Shown here in pieces: positions 15,651-23,231 of a stretch of DNA of 44,121 nt (the stretch's first letter is position 1; the number at the start of each line of letters is the position of its first letter). The position numbers were made by a program, and so were the translations under genes. This DNA comes from Paenibacillus sp. (lineage in GTDB: Bacteria; Bacillota; Bacilli; Paenibacillales; YIM-B00363): positions 1 through 44,121 of the forward strand of contig JAPSKX010000019.1 of NCBI GenBank assembly GCA_031181325.1. Direction: 5' to 3'. The notes beneath the pieces were generated by a model. The model worked only from the letters and a program-made list of their open reading frames with translations, was not told the origin of the DNA and searched no databases.

Positions 15651-18600
15651 ATGGCTCGAATACGACGCTTCCGGCTCGCGGTGCCGGCGGCGCTGCTGCT
15701 TGTCTTCGTCGCCGCGTTCGTTCTGCCGTTCGTCCCGCCGCTCGCCGGCGGTTCCGGCGGTTCGGAGCGGCCGCAGGCGAAGGAAGGCGTATTGGACTTG
15801 CGGGATTGGAGCTTCGAACGAGACGGCCCGGTCCGCCTGAACGGGGAATGGGACTTCCGGTGGGAGAGACTGCTGTCGGCGGACGAGTGGAACGGCCTCG
15901 GCGCGGAGCCGCCGAAGCGATTCGCGACGGTGCCCGGCGAATGGTCCCGCCTCGGACTGCCGGGGAGAGGATACGCGACTTACCGGCTGAAGGTGCTGAC
16001 GCAAGGCGAAACCGCTTCGCTCGGCCTTACGATTCCGGCGATCGCGCCGGCGTATCGGCTGATGGTCGGCGAGCGGGTGATCGCGGAAGCGGGACATGTA
16101 TCGGCCGACCTCGCGCAGACGAAGTCCGCTTATTCGCCGCAGTCCGTCCGCTTCGATCCCCCGGGGAACGAATTCGACCTCGTCCTCCAGGTCGCCAACG
16201 CGCTCTACCCGCAAGGCGGGGTCTGGTTCAGTCCGACGCTCGGCGACGAGCGGCAGACGCTGAACGGCATCGACCGCGACCGCATCGTCGATATGGCGGT
16301 ATTCGGCGGTTGCGCGCTGCTCGGCTTGTACCAGATCGCGGTATATGTGCTTCGGCACAAGGAGCGCTCGACGCTTTATTTCGGCATCTGCTGCTTGCTC
16401 GGGGCGCTGCGCCAATGGGTAGTAGGCGGGATGTACATCGTGGACGTGTTCCCGCAGGCGGGCATCCGCACGATCGTCTTCCTCGAGTATGTAACCTACT
16501 ACGGCGGCGTGACGATGGCGCTCCTGTTCGTGCGCCGGCTGTATCCGCAGGAGTTCGGGGATCCGCTCGGGAAGGCGCTCGTCTGGATCGGCGGCGGCTT
16601 CGTCGCTTCGATCGTCGCGTTCCCGACCGAAGTGTATACGAGCTTCATCGGGTACTTCAAGGTCGTGTCGGTGCTTGGAATGCTGTATATCCTCTACGGC
16701 TTCGGCTTGGCGTATTGGAGAGGCCGCAGGGGCGCGCTGCTGCAGCTGTCCGGGTGGCTCGTCTTCGTCGCGGCGGCGATCCATGACATCGCGTACAGCA
16801 ACGGGTACGTGTTCTGGACCGAAGTGCAGTTGGTGCTCTACGGGTTCATCCTGCTCGTCTTCATCGAAGCGATGGAGCTCGCGAGAAGGTTCTCGGACGC
16901 GTACCGCACGATCGAGACGATGACGGACGAGCTGGTCGTCATGAACCGGCTCAAGGACGAGTTTCTGGCCAATACGTCGCATGAGCTGAAGACGCCGCTG
17001 CACGGCATTATGAATTTATCGATGGCGTTGTCCGAGGGGCAGGCGGGGCCGCTCAATCCGGAGCAGCGGAAGCAGCTGGACCTCGTCGTCTCGGTCGCCC
17101 GCCGCATGTCGAACCTCATCAACGACATTCTCGATTTGTCGCTGCTGAAAAACCGAGGCATTCGGCTGAACCTCAAGCCGGTCGACGTTCGCGCCGTCCT
17201 GTCGGCGCAGCAGGAGGTATTCCGGCATTACATCGGCGAGAAGCCGGTGACGCTCCGGACGGCGTGGCCGGACGCGCTGCCGAAGGTGCTCGCGGACGAG
17301 AGCCGTCTGCTGCAGATCTTGTATAATCTGATCGGCAATGCGATCAAGTTTACACCCGAAGGCGAAGTGGTCGTCTCCGCCGCCGTCGAAGGGGATCGGC
17401 TTCGCGTCTCCGTCTCCGACACCGGTATCGGCATCCCGGCGGAGAAGCAGGGGGTCATCTTCGAAGCGTTCGAGAAGGCGGGCGCGACCCCGGCGAAGGA
17501 GTACGGCGGCGTCGGGCTCGGGCTCGGCATCGCGAAGCGGCTCGTCGAGCTGCACGGGGGCCGGATCGACGTCGCGTCGGAGGCGGGGGCGGGCTCCACC
17601 TTCACGTTTACGATCCCGGTCTACGCCGCCGGCGGCAAGTCGGAGGCGGAGGGCTCCCGGGCGTCGGACCGCTATGCGCCGGATCGGACCGGCCCGGCGA
17701 CGCAGCGTCCGGAGGCGACGGCGGCGTCGGGCTCGGGCGGGAGGGGGACGGCGATTCTAGCGGTGGACGACGACCCGGTCAATCTGCGCGTCTTGATGGC
17801 CGCGCTGGCGGGCGAACCGTATGAGATTATAACCGCGAGCGACGGCCGGGAAGCGCTGAAGCTGCTGGAGGGAGGCGGTCGTCACGTCGGACTCGTCATC
17901 TTGGACGTCATGATGCCCGGCCTTACCGGGTACGAGACGTGCCGGCTCATTCGCCGAAGCTTCGCGTTGTCGGAGCTGCCCGTGCTGCTGACGACGGTCC
18001 GAAGCGAGCCGGAGGATTTGACGCTCGGCTTCGAGGCCGGGGCGAACGACTTCCTGATCAAGCCGTTCCATCCGCACGAGCTGCGGGCCCGGGCCCGCTC
18101 GCTGCTGGAGATGAAGCGCTCCGCCGAAGAAGCGGTCCGGTCGGAGATGGCGTTCTTGCAGGCGCAGATCAAGCCGCATTTTCTGTATAACGCTCTGAAT
18201 ACGATTCTGTCGTTCTCTCTGGACGAGCCGCGAACGGCGCACGATCTGCTGCTTCATCTGAGCCGGTATTTGCGGGGCAGCTTCGACTTCAAGAACCGGG
18301 AAGGGCTGGTGCCGCTGCGCAAGGAATTGGAGCTGACGGAGGCGTATTTGCAGATCGAGCGGGCCCGATTCGGCGATCGGCTGAACGTTCGGTACGACGT
18401 GGAGGAGCATGCGGGGCTCCAAATTCCGCCGACGACGCTGCAGCCGCTGGTGGAGAATGCCGTGAGGCACGGCGTGACCAAGAACGAGGACGGCGGCACG
18501 GTGACCATATCCGTGCGAGCGCTGGACGGCGAGGCCGTCGTTACCGTCCAAGACGACGGCCCGGGCATGCCATCGTCGGCGCAGGCGGCCCTCTCGCATG

Positions 18601-18758
18601 AACGCGAGGAGGGCGGAGGCGTGGGGCTTCGCAACATTCACCAGCGGCTGCTTCGGCTGTATGGGAGAGGCCTGGACATCGCGAGCGCTCCGGGAGAGGG
18701 AACCGTCGTGACGTTCGCGATTCCGCTGCACGGCGGGGAAGGGGGAGGACGAGCTTGA
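15651..18758 (+). CDS. Hybrid sensor kinase: 7TMR-DISM, HisKA/HATPase, REC, then LytS-type kinase module
   Basis: This 1035-residue membrane receptor has a signal/TM segment, an outer jelly-roll DISM domain (about 45-210, GEWDFRWERLL and GYATYRLKV), seven membrane helices (about 215-410), HisKA with SHELKTPLHG (His near 444) and HATPase_c (LIGNAIKFTPEG, DTGIGIP, GLGLGIAKRLV). A receiver domain follows (VDDDP near 705, phospho-Asp in LDVMMPG near 752). A second, LytS-type kinase comes last (QIKPHFLYNALNTI near 840, VENAVRHG, DDGPGM). Two kinase modules flanking one receiver suggest an internal relay. The stop overlaps the start of the partner regulator gene. The ligand is unknown. Confidence 0.93.
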   Translation: MARIRRFRLAVPAALLLVFVAAFVLPFVPPLAGGSGGSERPQAKEGVLDLRDWSFERDGPVRLNGEWDFRWERLLSADEWNGLGAEPPKRFATVPGEWSRLGLPGRGYATYRLKVLTQGETASLGLTIPAIAPAYRLMVGERVIAEAGHVSADLAQTKSAYSPQSVRFDPPGNEFDLVLQVANALYPQGGVWFSPTLGDERQTLNGIDRDRIVDMAVFGGCALLGLYQIAVYVLRHKERSTLYFGICCLLGALRQWVVGGMYIVDVFPQAGIRTIVFLEYVTYYGGVTMALLFVRRLYPQEFGDPLGKALVWIGGGFVASIVAFPTEVYTSFIGYFKVVSVLGMLYILYGFGLAYWRGRRGALLQLSGWLVFVAAAIHDIAYSNGYVFWTEVQLVLYGFILLVFIEAMELARRFSDAYRTIETMTDELVVMNRLKDEFLANTSHELKTPLHGIMNLSMALSEGQAGPLNPEQRKQLDLVVSVARRMSNLINDILDLSLLKNRGIRLNLKPVDVRAVLSAQQEVFRHYIGEKPVTLRTAWPDALPKVLADESRLLQILYNLIGNAIKFTPEGEVVVSAAVEGDRLRVSVSDTGIGIPAEKQGVIFEAFEKAGATPAKEYGGVGLGLGIAKRLVELHGGRIDVASEAGAGSTFTFTIPVYAAGGKSEAEGSRASDRYAPDRTGPATQRPEATAASGSGGRGTAILAVDDDPVNLRVLMAALAGEPYEIITASDGREALKLLEGGGRHVGLVILDVMMPGLTGYETCRLIRRSFALSELPVLLTTVRSEPEDLTLGFEAGANDFLIKPFHPHELRARARSLLEMKRSAEEAVRSEMAFLQAQIKPHFLYNALNTILSFSLDEPRTAHDLLLHLSRYLRGSFDFKNREGLVPLRKELELTEAYLQIERARFGDRLNVRYDVEEHAGLQIPPTTLQPLVENAVRHGVTKNEDGGTVTISVRALDGEAVVTVQDDGPGMPSSAQAALSHEREEGGGVGLRNIHQRLLRLYGRGLDIASAPGEGTVVTFAIPLHGGEGGGRA

Positions 18759-19888
18759 TTCGCGTCATCGCCATAGACGACGAGCCGGCCGCGCTGCGGC
18801 GTACGGATAAGCTGTTGCGGACGTTCGACGGAGTAGAGGTATGCGGACTGTACGACAGCCCCAAGAAGTTTCTGGAATATGCGCTTACGTCTCCGGACGC
18901 GTTCGAGCTGGCGCTGATCGATATGGAGATGCCCGGCTTGCACGGGTTGGAGCTGGCCCGCCGGCTGAGGGACGTCCGTCCGGAGGTTCGCGTCGTGTTC
19001 GCGACCGCGTACGAGGAATTCGCCCGCGAAGCCTTCGACGTCGAGGCGCTCGATTATTTGCTCAAGCCGATGACGGAGGAGCAACTGGCCAGAGCGCTGA
19101 GCCGCTGCAAGAAGCAAGTCGGCATCCAAGCGGGGGCGGCCGCGGCGCCGGCCGTGTCCGTCCGCAGCTTCGGGCCGTTCTCCGTTATCGCGACCGGGGA
19201 GGCGCCGATGCGGTTCCGCAACTCGAAGAGCAGAGAGCTGCTGGCCTACCTGCACGAGCGCGGGGGGCGACCGGTCGGCAAAGCCCGCATCGTCGAAGAG
19301 CTCTGGCCCGAAGGCGATCCCGAGCGGGCGCAGGTCATTCTGCATTCGACGGTGTACCAGCTGAGGAAGGATCTAGAGGCGTACGGGCTGGCGGACGTCG
19401 TCGAGCATTCCAAGACGGCGGGAGGCGGTTACTGCCTTCGCTGGCCGTTCGCGATCGACGACGATGCGGTCGAATTCGATCTCGCCTGCCGGGAGTTCGA
19501 GCGCAGCGCGTCGCTGACGCCGGTCTTGCGAGCGATTCGGCTGTACGGCGACGGGTACTTGGCCGGCAGCGGATACGGCTGGGCGGCGCCTCGCCAGGCG
19601 GAGCTGGAGATCAAGTATTCGGAGCTGCTGGAAGCGACGGTCGACGCGTACGTGCGCGCGGGACGTTACGATCTCGCCCTCGCTCCGCTGCAGAAGGGAG
19701 TTCGGCTGCTGCCGCTGGAGGAGCGGCTGCACGCGAAGATGATCGCCTTGCTGCTGCTGTCGGGTCGGGAAGCGGACGCGAAGCGGTATTTCGAGCTCGT
19801 CTCGGATTTGCTGGAGGAGCCCGACGGAGACGCGTCGAACGGGTTGGACTTTCCCCGGATTCGCGCGAATCCCGTCTCGTTTTTTTAA
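18755..19888 (+). CDS. Response regulator with REC, winged-helix and BTAD (SARP-like) domains
   Basis: This 377-residue regulator starts with TTG overlapping the kinase stop by 4 bases, so the two are translationally coupled. It has a receiver domain (acidic IDDE at 7-10, phospho-Asp 56 in LIDMEMPG, Lys 104 in LLKPM), a winged helix (about 135-235, RNSKSRELLAYLHERGG and LWPEGDPERA) and a bacterial transcriptional activator domain of TPR-like helices (about 240-370). The receiver is of the LytTR/CheY-like kind (EALDYLLKP), which suits the LytS-type kinase module. A strong terminator follows, so this is a closed two-gene signalling unit. Its targets are unknown. Confidence 0.93.
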   Translation: MIRVIAIDDEPAALRRTDKLLRTFDGVEVCGLYDSPKKFLEYALTSPDAFELALIDMEMPGLHGLELARRLRDVRPEVRVVFATAYEEFAREAFDVEALDYLLKPMTEEQLARALSRCKKQVGIQAGAAAAPAVSVRSFGPFSVIATGEAPMRFRNSKSRELLAYLHERGGRPVGKARIVEELWPEGDPERAQVILHSTVYQLRKDLEAYGLADVVEHSKTAGGGYCLRWPFAIDDDAVEFDLACREFERSASLTPVLRAIRLYGDGYLAGSGYGWAAPRQAELEIKYSELLEATVDAYVRAGRYDLALAPLQKGVRLLPLEERLHAKMIALLLLSGREADAKRYFELVSDLLEEPDGDASNGLDFPRIRANPVSFF

Positions 19889-19919
19889 CGGCGATCGACC
19901 GAACAGATACGCTTATCGG

Positions 19920-19952
19920 AGCGTCCGGCGCAAGAGCCGGACGCTTCTTTCC
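19920..19952 (+). terminator. Terminator of the kinase/regulator operon
   Basis: AGCGTCCGGC and GCCGGACGCT form a perfect 10-bp stem with a 6-base loop, followed by TCTTTCC. It sits 31 bases after the regulator stop. Confidence 0.85.
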
Positions 19953-20118
19953 ATTAAAATTTCCTAAGCCCGGTTTCTTCCGTACTGGCTACAGAAGTGG
20001 CATTTCGGTTATAAGCCGTGGAAAGCGTCTCATGTAAGATGTAAGGGAAAAAACTTTCGAAACCAATCTTGCGCAGTCCGCGGCGAATCGTCATAATCGA
20101 CTCCAAAGGAGAGAGGAT

Positions 20119-20910
20119 ATGCATACGAAGGATAGCTTACTGAAGCAGCTCGGGCGCATGGGCATCGACGGCGGCGGGACGCTGCTCGTTCATTCGTCGA
20201 TGAAAAGCATCGGGCCGGTCGAGGGCGGCGCGGATGCGGTTCTGGATGCATGTTCCGAATACATGAGAGACGGGCTGCTCGTGTTTCCCGCCCATACGTG
20301 GTCGTACGTCAATGCGGCGCAGCCGAAATTTTACGTGGAGCGGTCGCCGGCTTGCGTAGGGATCTTGCCGGAGCTCTTCCGTCAACGGCCCGGCGTCGTG
20401 CGCTCCTGGCATCCCACGCATTCGGTGTCCGCGCTCGGAAGGGAAGCGGCCGCGTTCGCGAGCGGCGATCATCGCTTCGATACGCCGTGCGCCAGAGGGT
20501 CCGCCTGGGGGAAGCTGCTCGATCGGAGGGCGACGATCCTGCTCGTCGGCGTCGATCTGACGCGCAATACGTTCATCCACGGCGTGGAGGAGTGGGCGGG
20601 CGTCCCGGGTCGATTGACGGACGACCCGGAGCTGCTGTACACGGTGCTGCCGGACGGGACGGAGATTCCCGTGCCGTCACGAAGGCATCGCGGGAGCGTA
20701 TCGGAGCATTACTGGAAGGTGGACGGCGTGCTGGAGAGGGAAGGCGCGATGCGGAAGGAACGGCTCGGCGAGGCCGTCGTCCGCGTCTGCGACGCGGAGG
20801 CCGTGACGAACGTGCTGACGGCGATGCTCCGGGACCGTCCGGAGCTGTTCTCGGACAATGAACCGATCGCCGAAGCTCGTCCCGCCGCGCGGAAGGGGGA
20901 CGTCGAATGA
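20119..20910 (+). CDS. AAC(3)-family N-acetyltransferase (antibiotic_NAT fold)
   Basis: This 263-residue protein has the aminoglycoside 3-N-acetyltransferase architecture: LLVHSSMKSIGPVEGGADAV near the N-terminus, a central LLVFPAHTWSYV, PTHSVSALG (histidine of the active site region) and LLVGVDLTRNTFIHGVEEWAG. Chromosomal members in Bacillales (YokD-like) are often not drug-resistance enzymes, so aminoglycosides are only one possible substrate. AAAGGAGAG precedes the ATG. The stop overlaps the sigma gene start (ATGA), which makes the pair an operon and suggests that the sigma factor and acetyltransferase respond together. Confidence 0.9.
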   Translation: MHTKDSLLKQLGRMGIDGGGTLLVHSSMKSIGPVEGGADAVLDACSEYMRDGLLVFPAHTWSYVNAAQPKFYVERSPACVGILPELFRQRPGVVRSWHPTHSVSALGREAAAFASGDHRFDTPCARGSAWGKLLDRRATILLVGVDLTRNTFIHGVEEWAGVPGRLTDDPELLYTVLPDGTEIPVPSRRHRGSVSEHYWKVDGVLEREGAMRKERLGEAVVRVCDAEAVTNVLTAMLRDRPELFSDNEPIAEARPAARKGDVE

Positions 20911-21869
20911 GCGGCTCTTCCGGGATTGTCGAAACGGCCGAATCGATGCGGTCCGAGCTGATCGGCTACTGTTACCGCATGGTCGGCTCCGCCTTCGACG
21001 CCGAGGACGCGGTGCAGGAGACGATGCTTCGCGTCTGGCGGAACGAGGGTCGGATTCGGGAAGACGCGTCCAGGAGAGCCTGGGTGTACCGTATCGCGAC
21101 GAATGTATGTCTGGACAAGCTGCGCCAAGCCAAGCGCCGGGCGCTGCCGATGGATGTGACCGATGCGGCCGAGCGCATCGCCGCGCCGCGGGAGAGCCTT
21201 CCGCGAGCGGCCTGGGTGTGGCCGTCTCCCGACGCCGCGGGCGATCCGGCCGAGGTCGCGGAGGCCAGGGAAACCGTTCGGCTATCGTTCATTGCGATGT
21301 TGCAGACGTTGCCCCCGAGGCAGCGCGCGGTCTTGATCTTATGCGACGTCCTTCGCTGGCCGGCCGGGCAGGCGGCGGAGGCGCTCGGCATGACCGCCGC
21401 CGCGGCGAACAGCGCTCTACAGCGGGCGAGGAGCACGCTGAAGCAGTCGCGGCTTCGGTCCGAATCGCTGCGAGAGCTCGACGGCGAATCGGACCGCCGC
21501 TTGGTCGCCAGCTACGTCGAGGCGTTCGAGCGATACGATATCGACAAGCTGTTGGCGCTGTTTACCGAGCAAGCGAGCCTGTCGATGCCGCCTTATACGA
21601 TGTGGGTATGCGGCAACGCGAACATCGCGGCATTCTTGGAGGCGACTCGCGCTCACTGCGCGGGCTCCCGCCTGCTGCCGCTGCGCGCGAACGGCGGTTG
21701 TCCCGCCTTCGCGCAGTACGTGCCGTCCGAGCGGCCGGGCGTTCTGCTCCCGTGGAGCATCATCGTCCTGGAGCCGCGGGATGGGAAGATCGCGCATGCC
21801 CACTTCTTCATCGACGTCGACCTATTCCGCCTGTTCGGCATGCCGGCGGAGTGGTCCGCCGACCGATAA
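20907..21869 (+). CDS. ECF sigma factor with C-terminal SnoaL-like domain (SigJ/TIGR02960-like)
   Basis: This 320-residue protein has sigma region 2 (YCYRMVGSAFDAEDAVQETM), region 4 (LPPRQRAVLILCDVLRWPAG and SALQRARSTLKQ), then a SnoaL-like domain of about 120 residues (VASYVEAFERYDIDKLLALF, ending FRLFGMPAEW). In related ECF41/SigJ-type factors this C-terminal domain controls activity in place of a classical anti-sigma factor, which fits the absence of an anti-sigma gene here. Translation is coupled to the upstream AAC(3)-family gene by a 4-base overlap. Its promoter targets cannot be told from the sequence. Confidence 0.9.
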   Translation: MSGSSGIVETAESMRSELIGYCYRMVGSAFDAEDAVQETMLRVWRNEGRIREDASRRAWVYRIATNVCLDKLRQAKRRALPMDVTDAAERIAAPRESLPRAAWVWPSPDAAGDPAEVAEARETVRLSFIAMLQTLPPRQRAVLILCDVLRWPAGQAAEALGMTAAAANSALQRARSTLKQSRLRSESLRELDGESDRRLVASYVEAFERYDIDKLLALFTEQASLSMPPYTMWVCGNANIAAFLEATRAHCAGSRLLPLRANGGCPAFAQYVPSERPGVLLPWSIIVLEPRDGKIAHAHFFIDVDLFRLFGMPAEWSADR

Positions 21870-21963
21870 ACGACGACCCTCGGCCCATGGAATCGGGCCT
21901 TTCGACTGACGCGCGGAATGTAAGGGCGCGGCATCGATATTAGGAGAACGAAGGAGACGAAGC

Positions 21964-22914
21964 ATGAACGTGATCTTGGAGTATCGCGAAGAGCTGGAGC
22001 TCGTGTTCGCCGAGGCGGCGCGCGACGTCGACGCGCTGCCCGCCGGACTGCGCGAACGGGCGAAGCGGCTGCTGGAGCGGAGCGATCCGCTTCGGAACGG
22101 CGGACGGGCGAACGGGATCGTCTACCTGCTGCCGTATTGGATGCAGGAGCGGACGCGCGGTTCGACGGCGCTGTGCCGAGAACTGGCGGTCGGCAATGTA
22201 TTTATGATGCTGAGGTTTTTCCTGTTGGACGACGCGATGGACGGGGTCGGCGAGCGAGCGCAAGAGACGCGCGGCTCCCTGGCGCTCGTTCCGCTGATGG
22301 ATGAGCTGTTCTTGCAACGGTATCGGCGCCGCTTCCCGAGCGATTCGGCGCTCTGGAGCCGCTATCGCGCGTACTTGGAGCAATGGGCCGCGGCCGTCGC
22401 CGCGGAAGGGGAGAGGCCGATGGACCCCAGGGACGCGGGCGCGCTCTCCGGGAAAGCCGCGCCCGTGAAGATCGGCGCCTGCGGGATGCTGCTGAACGCA
22501 GGGATGCCGGAGCGTCTCCCCGCCGCGGAGGAAGCCGTCGATCTGGCGCTGGCCGTACTGCAGCTGTCCGACGACCGGGCGGACTGGCAGGAGGATCTGC
22601 CCGTCGCGAACGGCAGCGCGTTCCTGTCGATCGTGCGGGAATGCCTTCCGGACGGCGGCGTCCTCCCGCCGGACGAGGCCGCCGTCCGCAGGGCCATCTA
22701 TCACTATGGCGCCCTGGACCGGCTCGCGGATGCCGCGGGGCGCTATGTCGAACGGCTGCGCCGAATCCCCGAAGTCCCGGAGCGGCTCGCCGCTTTCGCC
22801 GAAACCATTGCCGCAGGAATGCGGCGGGAGGCCCGTGAGACGAACGAGAAGGTTCGGATGCTGGCGGACGAGGGCGGGTTTTCATATTTTTTGTCGACGC
22901 AAGCAGAAAAATAG
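21964..22914 (+). CDS. Class I isoprenoid-synthase-fold protein
   Basis: This 316-residue, almost entirely helical protein holds both aspartate-rich motifs of trans-prenyl synthases and terpene cyclases. The first is DDAMD at residues 89-93 (FFLLDDAMDG). The second is DDRAD at 203-207, followed by WQED (LQLSDDRADWQED). Together they would bind the magnesium-diphosphate of an allylic isoprenoid. Overall identity to housekeeping polyprenyl synthases looks low, and length and fold are compatible with ComQ-like modifying enzymes. AAGGAG lies 7 bases before the ATG. The next gene, 68 bases on, encodes an NHLP-type peptide, suggesting that this enzyme makes or attaches an isoprenoid for that peptide (inference). 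Confidence 0.8.
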   Translation: MNVILEYREELELVFAEAARDVDALPAGLRERAKRLLERSDPLRNGGRANGIVYLLPYWMQERTRGSTALCRELAVGNVFMMLRFFLLDDAMDGVGERAQETRGSLALVPLMDELFLQRYRRRFPSDSALWSRYRAYLEQWAAAVAAEGERPMDPRDAGALSGKAAPVKIGACGMLLNAGMPERLPAAEEAVDLALAVLQLSDDRADWQEDLPVANGSAFLSIVRECLPDGGVLPPDEAAVRRAIYHYGALDRLADAAGRYVERLRRIPEVPERLAAFAETIAAGMRREARETNEKVRMLADEGGFSYFLSTQAEK

Positions 22915-22933
22915 GGCAAATTTACCATATCGA

Positions 22934-22942
22934 TGATATAAT
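22934..22942 (+). promoter_or_regulatory. Extended -10 promoter of the NHLP-type peptide gene
   Basis: TGATATAAT is a perfect extended -10 element (TGnTATAAT) 40 bases before the peptide start. No good -35 is present (GGGCAA at 17 bp), as is usual for extended -10 promoters. The peptide can thus be made in excess of the enzyme encoded upstream. Confidence 0.65.
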
Positions 22943-22982
22943 AGAAGAGTAAGTACATTTTCCCGAAAAGGGGGCAGTTATT

Positions 22983-23231
22983 ATGACATCAGTCGCGACG
23001 GTCGCATCGAAGAGTCAAATCGTTCAGAAAGCTTGGGAGGATCCGCAGTTCAAGGCGCAATTGCTTGCGAATCCGAAGAGCGCGCTCAAGGACGCGTTCG
23101 GCATCGAGCTGCCGGAAGGCATGGAAGTGAGAGCACTGGAAGAGACGCCGTCCTCCTACTATCTCGTCATTCCGCCGAGCCCGTCCGACTTGAAGCGCGA
23201 AGCGAAGAGCGCGGAGTATGTTTGGAGCTAG
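22983..23231 (+). CDS. NHLP-type (nitrile-hydratase-leader-like) peptide, candidate RiPP precursor
   Basis: This 82-residue peptide matches the nitrile hydratase alpha-like leader pattern: KAWEDPQFKAQLLANPKSAL at 16-35, GIELPEGMEVRALEE at 40-54, and YYLVIPP at 59-65. A 17-residue tail follows (SPSDLKREAKSAEYVWS). The tail has no Cys and no double-glycine cleavage site, but it ends in Tyr and Trp (Tyr 79, Trp 81), residues known to be prenylated in other peptides (ComX Trp, cyanobactin Tyr/Trp). AAAAGGGGG precedes the ATG. Upstream is the isoprenoid-fold gene. The stop codon overlaps that of the converging histidine kinase. No maturase, peptidase or lantibiotic-type enzyme is adjacent. Confidence 0.78.
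   Translation: MTSVATVASKSQIVQKAWEDPQFKAQLLANPKSALKDAFGIELPEGMEVRALEETPSSYYLVIPPSPSDLKREAKSAEYVWS

Noticed and set aside
15585-17003. 472-codon open frame on the minus strand
   Set aside because: It is a shadow of the hybrid kinase gene; high GC keeps the complementary frame open.
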